Below are positions 6,267 to 13,004 of a stretch of DNA of 16,307 nt, piece by piece (position 1 is the first letter of the stretch; every line of letters starts with the position of its first letter). The notes below the pieces were generated by a model. The model made no database searches. It was not told the DNA's origin and was given only the letters and a program-made list of their open reading frames with translations. The position numbers and the translations under genes were made by a program. Source of the DNA: Rhodocyclaceae bacterium (GTDB taxonomy: Bacteria > Pseudomonadota > Gammaproteobacteria > Burkholderiales > Rhodocyclaceae); the NCBI GenBank assembly GCA_018262875.1, contig JADFDL010000013.1, forward strand, positions 1 to 16,307, written 5' to 3'.

Positions 6267-6724
6267 GCGCCGTGCTGAAATCCGTGCCGCGCTTCGAGCC
6301 GATGCGCGCGGAGGACATCGATGCCGTGCTGGCCATCGAGCGCAACGCCTATCCCTTTCCGTGGTCGCAGGCAAATTTCACCGACTCTCTCGCCGCAGGC
6401 TACAGCGCCTGGTGCTGCCGTATCGACGCGGCGCTGATCGGCTACGCGGTCATGATGCTGGTGCTCGACGAGGCGCACCTGCTGAACGTTACGATCGCGC
6501 CGGACTGGCAGCGCCATGGCTATGGCCGGCTTGCCATGCATCATGTATTCGACGTGGCGCGCGGGCACGGCGCGATGCGCATGTTTCTCGAAGTGCGGCC
6601 CTCGAATGCCTCCGGCTCCGGGCTCTATCGCACGCTCGGCTTCGAGACGGTCGGCCGCCGGCGCGGCTACTATCCGGCCCGTGACGGGCGCGAAGACGCC
6701 GTGGTGATGGCACTGACTTTATGA
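6263..6724 (+). CDS. rimI: Ribosomal-protein-alanine N-acetyltransferase RimI
   Basis: A 153-residue GNAT-fold enzyme that acetylates N-terminal Ala of ribosomal protein S18 and related substrates using acetyl-CoA. Visible are AYPFPWSQANFTDSL (29-43), the acetyl-CoA loop QRHGYGRL (83-90), and the end FLEVRPSNASGSGLYRTLGF then VGRRRGYYP and EDAVVM, all characteristic of RimI. A GGAGG ribosome site lies in the tsaB end. It overlaps tsaB upstream and the uracil-DNA glycosylase downstream by four bases each, so the three should be translated as a unit. The tsaB-rimI pairing is common in proteobacteria. Confidence 0.93.
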   Translation: MSAVLKSVPRFEPMRAEDIDAVLAIERNAYPFPWSQANFTDSLAAGYSAWCCRIDAALIGYAVMMLVLDEAHLLNVTIAPDWQRHGYGRLAMHHVFDVARGHGAMRMFLEVRPSNASGSGLYRTLGFETVGRRRGYYPARDGREDAVVMALTL

Positions 6725-7485
6725 CCCGGCGCGAGAGCATTTTGAAGGAAATGGGCCTCGCGCCGCTGTGGCGGCTGCGGGAGCGGCCTGAACTGGTGTC
6801 CCCCCTCGCCCCGCTTGCGAGGAGAGGGGAAGGGGGAGAGGGGCAACGGCAGGACCACCCTCACCCTGGCCCTCTCCCGCCGGCGGGAGAGGAGACGAGA
6901 AAGCAGCGCATTGCCGCCCTGGGCTGGGACGGACTCAAGGCGGCCGTGGCCGACTGCCGCGATTGCCGTCTGTGCGAACAGCGAAAGCAGGCGGTGCTCG
7001 GCGTCGGCGACGTGGACGCCGACTGGCTTTTCGTCGGCGAGGGCCCGGGCGCCGAGGAAGACGAGCGCGGCGAGCCTTTCGTCGGCCAGGCCGGCCAACT
7101 GCTCGATGCCATGCTGGCGGCCATCGGCCTGCAGCGCGGCCGCAAGGTCTACATCGGCAATGTCGTGAAGTGCCGTCCGCCCGGCAACCGCACGCCGGAA
7201 GCGGACGAGACGGCGGCCTGCTTCCCCTACCTGCAGCGGCAGATCGAACTGATCCGGCCGAAGCTGATTGTCGCGCTGGGCAAGCCGGCGGCGGAGACGC
7301 TGCTCGATACTGAGGTGAAAGTCGGCGCCTCGCGCGGCCGGCTGTTCGACTACCGCGGCATTCCGCTCATCGTCACCTACCATCCGGCCTACCTGCTGCG
7401 CAGCCTGCCGGAGAAGGCGAAGGCCTGGGAAGACCTCTGCCTCGCGCGAAGAACCATGAAGGAATTGAACGATGTCGCACGCTAA
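6721..7485 (+). CDS. Family-4 uracil-DNA glycosylase (iron-sulfur) with in-frame repeat insertion
   Basis: A 254-residue cytosolic repair enzyme that removes uracil from DNA. Catalytic motifs are GEGPGAEEDERGEPFVG (106-122) and HPAYLLR (221-227). Four cysteines fit the family's [4Fe-4S] ligands: C82-X2-C85 and C151-X15-C167 (KCRPPGNRTP after the third). A short N-terminal helix (1-22, RRESILKEMGLAPLWRLR) precedes residues 26-60, a Pro/Gly/Arg/Glu stretch encoded by palindromic repeat DNA (6796-6893) rather than by normal protein-coding sequence. The conserved domain resumes at about residue 66 (LGWDGLKAAV). Since the insertion lies in a linker, activity is probably retained. Overlaps rimI by four bases and the CDF transporter by 14. 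Confidence 0.92.
   Translation: MTRRESILKEMGLAPLWRLRERPELVSPLAPLARRGEGGEGQRQDHPHPGPLPPAGEETRKQRIAALGWDGLKAAVADCRDCRLCEQRKQAVLGVGDVDADWLFVGEGPGAEEDERGEPFVGQAGQLLDAMLAAIGLQRGRKVYIGNVVKCRPPGNRTPEADETAACFPYLQRQIELIRPKLIVALGKPAAETLLDTEVKVGASRGRLFDYRGIPLIVTYHPAYLLRSLPEKAKAWEDLCLARRTMKELNDVAR
6796..6893. repeat. Two palindromic repeat units inside the uracil-DNA glycosylase gene
   Basis: Unit one (about 6796-6847) starts GTGTCCCCCCTCGCCCCGCT and has a stem CCTCGC (6804-6809) / GCGAGG (6817-6822), then a purine-rich GGGGAAGGGGGAGAGGGG run. Unit two (about 6851-6893) has CACCCTCACCCTGGCCCTCT followed by a perfect 22-bp palindrome, CCTCTCCCGCC / GGCGGGAGAGG (6871-6892). Both types look like the abundant intergenic repeats of GC-rich proteobacteria, usually found between genes. 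Here they are read through in frame without a stop. The match to known repeats is from memory. Confidence 0.7.
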
Positions 7486-8386
7486 CGAAGGCTCGGTGCG
7501 GGCCATCCTCTACGCGCTTGGCGCCAATTTCGGCATCGCCGTGTCGAAATACGTCGCAGCGTGGTGGACCAACTCCGGCTCGATGCTGGCCGAAGCCATC
7601 CACTCGACGGCCGACTGCGTGAACCAGCTTTTGTTGCTCTTCGGCATGAAGGAAGCAAAGCGGCCGGAGAGCGCCGATCATCCGCTCGGCCATCATCGCG
7701 TCACCTATTTCTGGTCGATGCTGGTGGCACTTCTGCTGTTTCTCATGGGCGGTGCCTATTCCGTCTATGAGGGCATCTCGCGCCTGCGCCATCCGCACCC
7801 GATCGAAAATGGACTGGTGGCGCTTGCCGTGCTCGGCATCGCCGTTGTGCTCGAAGCCTTCTCGCTCGCCGGCGCCATGCGTGAAATCCGCAAGCTCGCC
7901 GGCGGCAAGCCCTTCCTGCGCTGGTTCCGCGAGACGCGCGAATCCGAGCTGATGGTGATCGCTGGCGAGGACATTGCCGCCCTGGCCGGACTGGTGCTGG
8001 CCTTCATGGCCGTTTCCGTGGCGATCCTCACCGGCAATCCGGTCTGGGACGCGGTGGGCACGCTGGCGGTCGGCGTGGTGCTGATGATCATCGCCGTGAT
8101 GGTGCTGATCGAAGTCAAGGGGCTGATCGTCGGCGAGTCGGTCTCCCCCGAACAGCGCGTGGCGATCCAGCGCTTCACCGCCGCCCAGCCCGAGGTGGCG
8201 GAAGTGCTCAACGTCATCACGCTCGCCTGGGGCAGCATGATCGTGATCGCCGTCAAGGCGCGCATGGCCGGGGCCGAACAGATCAGCGGCGCCGAGCTGG
8301 TGCGCCGCATCAACGCCGTCGAGGAGCGCATGCAGGCCGAGTATCCGCAGGCGCGCTGGGTGTTCTTCGAACCCGATGTGCGCTGA
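7472..8386 (+). CDS. Cation diffusion facilitator (CDF) family transporter
   Basis: A 304-residue inner-membrane metal-ion/proton antiporter. About six membrane segments are visible (around 11-32, 45-60, 79-100, 112-135, 162-185, 193-216), then a cytosolic domain (220-304). Metal-site candidates are H44-STA-D48 in the second segment (AEAIHSTADCVNQ) and E166-D167 in the fifth; DHPLGHHR (69-76) follows the second segment as in all CDFs. The HSTAD and DHPLGHHRVTYFWSM pattern is closer to the ZnT9/SLC30A9-like subgroup than to FieF/CzcD, which has D-x3-D and H-x3-D. Zinc is the likeliest substrate, but this is inference. It starts inside the glycosylase gene (14-bp overlap) with AAGGA nine bases upstream. 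Confidence 0.9.
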   Translation: MSHANEGSVRAILYALGANFGIAVSKYVAAWWTNSGSMLAEAIHSTADCVNQLLLLFGMKEAKRPESADHPLGHHRVTYFWSMLVALLLFLMGGAYSVYEGISRLRHPHPIENGLVALAVLGIAVVLEAFSLAGAMREIRKLAGGKPFLRWFRETRESELMVIAGEDIAALAGLVLAFMAVSVAILTGNPVWDAVGTLAVGVVLMIIAVMVLIEVKGLIVGESVSPEQRVAIQRFTAAQPEVAEVLNVITLAWGSMIVIAVKARMAGAEQISGAELVRRINAVEERMQAEYPQARWVFFEPDVR

Positions 8387-8460
8387 TGGCGCACGGATTG
8401 AAATCGGCGAAAATGCCCCAAAATCACTTTTCGCATCACCATCAACCCAAGGAGACCGCG

Positions 8461-9123
8461 ATGCGCCTGAAACTTCTCGCCCTGCTGGTTCTTGTCACCG
8501 GCCTGCTCTCCGGCTGCGGCTACAACCAGATTCAGACCACCGACGAACAGGTGAACGCCGCCTGGTCCGAGGTGCTCAACCAGTACAAGCGCCGCGCCGA
8601 CCTGATTCCCAACCTGGTGCAGATCGTGCAGGGCTACGCATCGCACGAAAAAGAGGTGCTGACGCGAGTCACCGAGGCGCGTTCGAATGTGGCCGGCATC
8701 AAGGCCACGCCTGAACTGATCAACGATCCCGACGCCTTCGCCAAGTTCCAGGCTGCGCAGTCGCAGCTCTCCGGCGCGCTCTCGCGCCTGCTCGCCGTCG
8801 CCGAGAACTATCCCAACCTCAAGGCCGACGCCAACTTCCGCGACCTGCAGGCGCAGGTGGAAGGCACGGAGAACCGCATCACCGTGGCGCGCAACCGCTA
8901 CATCAAGGCCGTGCAGGACTACAACGTCACCGTGCGCGTCTTCCCCAGCAACCTCACCGCCATGCTGTTCGGCTACAAGACCAAGGCCAACTTCACGGTC
9001 GAGGACGAGAAGGCGATCTCGGCGCCGCCGGCGATCAAGTTCGACAGCGGCGGCAAGACGGCGCAGCCTGCGCCTGCCGAAGCGCCCAAGCCGGCGCCTG
9101 ATCCGCTCAAGCAGGGGTACTGA
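8461..9123 (+). CDS. lemA: LemA family lipoprotein
   Basis: A 220-residue LemA protein. The N-terminal lipobox LLSGC (Cys19) predicts a lipid-anchored form. The LemA core covers about residues 22-190, with the typical AWSEVLNQYKRRADLIPNLVQIVQGYASHEKEVL (33-66), RDLQAQVEGTENRITVARNRY and YNVTVRVFPSNL segments, forming a long helical bundle. The C-terminus is an Ala/Pro/Lys tail. Function of LemA is not well defined; it commonly sits next to TPM-domain genes and is often tied to envelope maintenance. The start at 8461 is preceded by AAGGAG eight bases upstream. A 74-bp gap separates it from the transporter gene and contains TTGAAA (8398-8403) without a clear -10. Confidence 0.93.
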   Translation: MRLKLLALLVLVTGLLSGCGYNQIQTTDEQVNAAWSEVLNQYKRRADLIPNLVQIVQGYASHEKEVLTRVTEARSNVAGIKATPELINDPDAFAKFQAAQSQLSGALSRLLAVAENYPNLKADANFRDLQAQVEGTENRITVARNRYIKAVQDYNVTVRVFPSNLTAMLFGYKTKANFTVEDEKAISAPPAIKFDSGGKTAQPAPAEAPKPAPDPLKQGY

Positions 9124-9130
9124 TCCCTTC

Positions 9131-10015
9131 ATGCATTCCGCCGCCCGGCTGATCGCTGCGCTCGGCCTGTTTCTGCTGAGCGCCGCCGGCCTGGCGGCGG
9201 ACGACCTCGTCGCCGTCCCGCCGCTCAAGGCGCGTGTCACCGACCTCACCGGTACCCTGAGCCGCGACCAGGCGGCGGAACTGGAAGCCGACCTGGTCCG
9301 GTTCGAGAAAGCCCGCGGCAGCCAGATCGTCGTCCTCCTGGTGCCCTCCACGCAGCCTGAAACCATCGAAGCATTTTCCATTCGCGTCGCCGATTCCTGG
9401 AAACTCGGCCGCAAGGGCGTCGACGACGGCATCCTCGTTCTCGTCGCGAAGAACGACCGCAAGCTGCGCATCGAGGTCGGCCGCGGGCTGGAAGGCGCAG
9501 TGCCGGATGCGGTGGCCAAGCGCATCGTCGCCGAAGTCATCGGGCCGCGCTTCAAGGAAGGCGATTTCCACGGCGGGCTCAAGGCCGGCGTGGCGAAGCT
9601 GCAGGCCGTCATCGGCGGCGAGGCGCTGCCGCCGCCGAAATCCGTCTCGCGCTCCGATAGCGCGAGCATGGATCTGGAAACCTTGTTCATCGTCGGCATG
9701 GTGATCGCGACCATGCTGGGCGCGGTGATGAATCGCTGGTTCGGGCGGCTCGGCGGCTCGACCGTCACCTCGGGTGTGGTCGGCGGCCTGGCCTGGCTGG
9801 TGACCGGCTCGGTGCTGGCCGCGATCATCGGCGCCATCCTGGTGTTCATTTTCGCGCTGGCCTTCGCCTCGAGCGGACGCGGCGGCGGCTGGTCCTCGGG
9901 CGGTTGGGGCGGCGGCGGCTGGAGCGGCGGCGGCTGGAGCGGCGGCTCCTCCGGCGGCGGCTTTTCCGGCGGTGGCGGGGATTTCGGCGGCGGCGGCGCT
10001 TCGGGAGACTGGTAA
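9131..10015 (+). CDS. TPM-domain protein with signal peptide and Gly-rich tail (YgcG family)
   Basis: A 294-residue exported membrane protein. Signal peptide (1-23, cleavage at LAA|DD), TPM domain (about 30-165) with VTDLTGTLSRDQAAELEADL, GSQIVVLLVPST, DSWKLGRKGVDDGILVLVAKNDRKLRIEVGRGLEG and a helical end, then two hydrophobic stretches (184-201 and 212-246), and a Gly/Ser/Trp-rich tail (250-291) ending GDW. The TPM domain of this family (TLP18.3/Psb32/MOLO-1) faces the periplasm. It lies 7 bp after lemA, the standard lemA-TPM pairing, and overlaps the next TPM gene (TAATG). The tail includes a 15-bp tandem DNA repeat. No strong ribosome site is visible, which suggests translational coupling. 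Confidence 0.92.
   Translation: MHSAARLIAALGLFLLSAAGLAADDLVAVPPLKARVTDLTGTLSRDQAAELEADLVRFEKARGSQIVVLLVPSTQPETIEAFSIRVADSWKLGRKGVDDGILVLVAKNDRKLRIEVGRGLEGAVPDAVAKRIVAEVIGPRFKEGDFHGGLKAGVAKLQAVIGGEALPPPKSVSRSDSASMDLETLFIVGMVIATMLGAVMNRWFGRLGGSTVTSGVVGGLAWLVTGSVLAAIIGAILVFIFALAFASSGRGGGWSSGGWGGGGWSGGGWSGGSSGGGFSGGGGDFGGGGASGDW
9911..9946 (+). repeat. 15-bp tandem repeat in the Gly-rich tail
   Basis: GGCGGCGGCTGGAGC occurs twice in direct succession (9911-9925 and 9926-9940) followed by a partial GGCGGC. It encodes repeated GGGWS units. Such a tract may vary in copy number by slipped pairing without breaking the frame. It is also rich in GG runs on the coding strand. Confidence 0.75.
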
Positions 10016-10512
10016 TGAACTTCAGGCGAATCTTCAGGCATCTGTTCCTGCCGCAATGGAGCATCGGCCTGGCTTTTCCGAAACGCGTGCTGCGGGCGAT
10101 CGAGCAGGCCATTGCCGCCTCGGAAAAAAACCATGACGCCGAACTGCGCTTCGCCGTCGAGGCCGGCCTGCCGCTGGCGGCGCTGCTGCGCGGCCAGACG
10201 GCCCGCAGCCGCGCCGTCGAGGTGTTCTCGCAGTTGCGCGTCTGGGACACCGAGCACAACAGCGGTGTGCTGATCTACGTGCAGTTGGTCGACCGCAAAG
10301 TGGAAATCCTCGCCGACCGTGGCATCAACGTCCTCGTGCCGCAAATCGAATGGGACGCCATCTGCCACCGCATCGAGCAGCGCTACCGCAAGGGGGGATT
10401 CGAGCAGGGCACGCTGGACGCCATCGAGGAAATCACCGTGCGCCTGGCGCGGCATTTCCCGCCGCGCGAGACGAACCCCGACGAACTGCCGAACCGACCG
10501 GCCGTATTGTAG
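10015..10512 (+). CDS. TPM-domain protein, second paralogue, no signal peptide
   Basis: A 165-residue protein with a TPM-like core: RAIEQAIAASEKNHDAELRFAVEAGLPL (27-54), AVEVFSQLRVWDTEHNSGVLIYVQLVDRKVEILADRGI (67-104) and a helical end (QIEWDAICHRIEQRYRKGGFEQGTLDAIEEI). It lacks a clear signal peptide or membrane span; the N-terminus (MNFRRIFRHLFLPQW) is basic and amphipathic and might bind membrane. Start overlaps the previous stop (TAATG at 10013-10017), so it is co-translated with the first TPM gene. This lemA / exported TPM / shorter TPM trio is common in betaproteobacteria. Its TAG abuts the lplT stop codon on the other strand. Confidence 0.88.
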   Translation: MNFRRIFRHLFLPQWSIGLAFPKRVLRAIEQAIAASEKNHDAELRFAVEAGLPLAALLRGQTARSRAVEVFSQLRVWDTEHNSGVLIYVQLVDRKVEILADRGINVLVPQIEWDAICHRIEQRYRKGGFEQGTLDAIEEITVRLARHFPPRETNPDELPNRPAVL

Positions 10513-11835
10513 TCAGTGGCGCGCGTTGACGTTCTTCGCCGCGGCGAGGAGCTGTTGCAGTTCCTCGCCGTGCTCGCGCATGTTGCGGCGGTGCCAGAAA
10601 CCGACCAGCAGCATGGTCAGGCTGACGAAGACGCCGAAGAGGACGATCACCGTGAAGATCGACAGATCGAGGTACACCAGCAGGGCGTAGAGGCCGAGCA
10701 TGGCGAGGATGCTGGTGTTCTCGTTGAAGTTCTGCACGGCGATGGAATGCCCGGCGCCCATCAGGATGTGGCCGCGGTGCTGCAGCAGGGCGTTCATCGG
10801 CACGACGAAGAAGCCGGCCATCGCGCCCACCGCCACCATCATGACCAACGCCACCGGCAGGCCGGTGACGAAGACCATGCCCATCACGACGATGCCCATC
10901 GCGATGCCCACCGGCAGCACCTTCACCGACTTGTCCAGCGAGACGATCTTTGCCGCCAGGACCGCGCCGATGGCGATGCCCAGCGCCACCACGCCCTGCA
11001 GCATGGTGGCCTTGTCGAGCGGCAGGCCGAGCGCCTTGTCGGCCCACTTCAGCACGATGAACTGCAAGGTGGCGCCGGCGCCCCAGAACAGGGTGGTGAC
11101 GGCGAGCGATATCTGGCCCAGCTTGTCGCGCCAGAGCAGGCGCACGCAATGCCAGAATTCGTGCATCAGGTACACCGGGTTCCGGTGCAGCGGCTTGTGG
11201 TCGACGCCGGTGTCGGGGATGAAAAGATTGAAGATTGCCGCGATGAGATAGAGCAGCGAGATGACCAGCATGGCGACTTCGGCCGAGGTGTCGACCGTGG
11301 TGTCGATTCCCGGCACGTCGAACTGGAGCAGCAAGCCGCTCACCGTCGGGTTGATCAGCACGCCGCCCAGCACCGTGCCGAGGATGATGGCGGCCACCGT
11401 CAGGCCCTCGATCCAGCCGTTGGCGACGACCAGCCTGTCGTGCGGCAGGTACTCGGTGAGGATGCCGTACTTGGCCGGCGAGTAGGCCGCGGCGCCGAGG
11501 CCGACGATGCCATAGGAAAGCAGAACGTAATAATAGATCGGTATGCCGAGCATATCGAGCATTGGCACGGTCGCCACCAGCAGCATGAAGCAGCCGGCGA
11601 TCTTGATCGTGTTGCTGATGAGCATCACGCGTCCCTTGGCCATCGAGTCGGCGAAGGCGCCGACGAAGGCGGCCAGGGCGACATAGGAGACGGTGAAGAA
11701 CAGTTTCAGCAGCGGCTCGTACTGGGCGGGCGACTGGATGTCCCGCAGCATGGATATGGCGGCGATGAGCAGCGCATTGTCCGCCAGGGCGGAAAAGAAC
11801 TGCGCCGCCATGATGATGTAGAAGCCGAGATTCAT
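10513..11835 (-). CDS. lplT: Lysophospholipid transporter LplT (MFS)
   Basis: A 440-residue inner-membrane flippase of the major facilitator superfamily, about 12 membrane segments. The N-terminus MNLGFYIIMAAQFFSALADNALLIAA matches the LplT pattern AAQFLSAFGDNALL, and YSPAKYGILTEYLPHDRLVVANGWIEG is the family signature. It moves lysophospholipids to the inner face for re-acylation; the acyltransferase partner (Aas) fused or adjacent in enterobacteria is not present here. The start was set at 11835: the frame is open to an ATG at 11922, but the extra 29 residues are not family-like and an extended -10 lies within them (11900-11908). The cytosolic end is HRRNMREHGEELQQLLAAAK. Lies divergent from the LysR gene; lplT next to alr-radA is a familiar betaproteobacterial arrangement. 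Confidence 0.9.
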   Translation of the reverse strand: MNLGFYIIMAAQFFSALADNALLIAAISMLRDIQSPAQYEPLLKLFFTVSYVALAAFVGAFADSMAKGRVMLISNTIKIAGCFMLLVATVPMLDMLGIPIYYYVLLSYGIVGLGAAAYSPAKYGILTEYLPHDRLVVANGWIEGLTVAAIILGTVLGGVLINPTVSGLLLQFDVPGIDTTVDTSAEVAMLVISLLYLIAAIFNLFIPDTGVDHKPLHRNPVYLMHEFWHCVRLLWRDKLGQISLAVTTLFWGAGATLQFIVLKWADKALGLPLDKATMLQGVVALGIAIGAVLAAKIVSLDKSVKVLPVGIAMGIVVMGMVFVTGLPVALVMMVAVGAMAGFFVVPMNALLQHRGHILMGAGHSIAVQNFNENTSILAMLGLYALLVYLDLSIFTVIVLFGVFVSLTMLLVGFWHRRNMREHGEELQQLLAAAKNVNARH

Positions 11836-12064
11836 GCGGCGAAATGCGGCGGAACGAAGAGAGCGGCCGGCATCGTTTTTATAGGAATAATGTGGCGGCT
11901 TTATACCATGAAGCGCCCGCATATGTCGGAAGACGTATTTGAATCCGGGGTTTTTCCATGTATTTCAGCGCAGATGCGAGGTGTTGGATCGCGAATCAGG
12001 CTATCTTATGAAGTCAATTTGTGCTTGAATATCCGCCCATAAGAGAACACTGAGGGAGTCGGTT
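11836..12064. promoter_or_regulatory. Divergent region lplT-lysR with candidate LysR operator
   Basis: A 229-bp AT-richer stretch between divergent genes. Close to the LysR start is an interrupted dyad TCAA-N7-TTGA (12014-12028), nested within a larger inverted pair CTTATG (12005-12010) and CATAAG (12038-12043). LysR-type regulators normally bind such dyads near their own promoters and regulate the divergent gene. Which promoter hexamers serve lysR could not be settled; GAGGGAG (12052-12058) is its ribosome site. Confidence 0.35.
11900..11908 (-). promoter_or_regulatory. Extended -10 promoter candidate for lplT
   Basis: On the minus strand the sequence reads TGG-TATAAA, the TGn-extended -10 form with five of six consensus bases. 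It is 65-73 bp upstream of the chosen lplT start. No good -35 is visible, which extended -10 promoters can lack. If used, transcripts start downstream of the ATG at 11922, supporting the shorter protein. Confidence 0.35.
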
Positions 12065-12976
12065 ATGGCCGATCGGAGATTGCAGGTCTTTCACGCTGTT
12101 GCCAGGCAGTTGTCCTTCACCAAGGCGGCGGAGGTCCTGTTCATGACGCAGCCGGCGGTGACCTTTCAGATCAAGCAGTTGGAAGAGCATTTCAACACGC
12201 GGCTGTTCGATCGCGGTCACGGCAAGATATCGCTCACGCCGGCCGGCGAGACGGTGCTCGAGTATGCGGAGCGCATCCTCGGCCTGTCCTCGGAGATGGA
12301 CGTGCGCCTGGCCGAAATGACCGGACAGATTGGCGGCCCGCTGCTGGTCGGCGCCAGCACCACCATCGCCGAATTCATGCTGCCGCGCATCCTCGGCGAG
12401 TTCAAGTCGCAGTATCCCAATGTCAGGCCGCGCCTGATCGTCGCCAACTCCGAGTCGATCGAGACGCGCGTCGCCGAGCATACGCTGGACATCGGCCTCA
12501 TCGAGTCGCCGTCGCATCAGAGCAACCTGCAGTGCGAGGACTGCTGCGAGGATGAACTGCTGGTGATCTGCGCGCCGGGTTCGCCGCTGGCCAAGAACAA
12601 GGAGCTGACCCCGCAATTGCTGGCGACGCATCCCTTCGTCAGCCGCGAGCCCGGCTCCGGCACGCGCGAAGTCACCGACAACTACTTCCGTACCGCCGGC
12701 GTGCCGCCGGAAAGCCTCAACATCGTCATCGAGCTGGGCAGTCCGGAGGCGATCAAGGGCGTGGTGGAGACCGGCATCGGCTTCGCCATCGTCTCGCGCG
12801 CCTCGGTCGCCAAGGAAAAGCGCCTCGGTGACCTGCTCGCCATCCCGCTCAAGCCGCGACTCAACCGCACGCTGTCGATGGTTTATCCGAAGGAGAAGTT
12901 CCGCTCGCGGCTGGTCAACACCTTCGTCGAGTTCGCCAACGTCAAGCTCAAACAGTTCGCGGCGAAGCAAGGCTGA
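12065..12976 (+). CDS. LysR-type transcriptional regulator
   Basis: A 303-residue DNA-binding regulator. N-terminal winged helix-turn-helix (about 1-60: LQVFHAVARQLSFTKAAEVLFMTQPAVTFQIKQLEEHFNTRLFDR), linker helix (61-88) and periplasmic-binding-protein-like effector domain (about 92-295, GPLLVGASTTIAEFMLPRIL to the MVYPKEKFRSRLV end). The pattern is nearest to CysL/CbbR-like LysR members, but the effector cannot be read. It sits between lplT (divergent) and alr (same strand, 28-bp gap); the usual lplT-alr neighbours suggest a role in one or both, or simply insertion of the gene between them. A hairpin in the gap to alr may limit read-through. Confidence 0.9.
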   Translation: MADRRLQVFHAVARQLSFTKAAEVLFMTQPAVTFQIKQLEEHFNTRLFDRGHGKISLTPAGETVLEYAERILGLSSEMDVRLAEMTGQIGGPLLVGASTTIAEFMLPRILGEFKSQYPNVRPRLIVANSESIETRVAEHTLDIGLIESPSHQSNLQCEDCCEDELLVICAPGSPLAKNKELTPQLLATHPFVSREPGSGTREVTDNYFRTAGVPPESLNIVIELGSPEAIKGVVETGIGFAIVSRASVAKEKRLGDLLAIPLKPRLNRTLSMVYPKEKFRSRLVNTFVEFANVKLKQFAAKQG

Positions 12977-13000
12977 GGAATCTCCGCTTTAGAGATTTCC
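12977..13000 (+). other. Small hairpin in the lysR-alr gap
   Basis: GGAATCTC (12977-12984) pairs with GAGATTTCC (12992-13000), with one bulged T and a seven-base loop, ending four bases before the alr start codon. It is too weak and lacks a U-tract to be a firm terminator; it could instead influence ribosome access to the alr TTG. Confidence 0.4.
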
Positions 13001-13004
13001 GCTC

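Noticed and set aside
7765..10455. Very long open frame on the minus strand (~896 codons) opposite the CDF, lemA and TPM genes
   Set aside because: It is antisense to four well-supported genes; its Pro-rich part is just the complement of the Gly-rich tail. High GC at third positions keeps such frames open, and no domain is recognisable.
10516..12042. 508-codon plus-strand frame opposite lplT
   Set aside because: Same reason: low-complexity His/Asp/Gln sequence antisense to a clear MFS gene.
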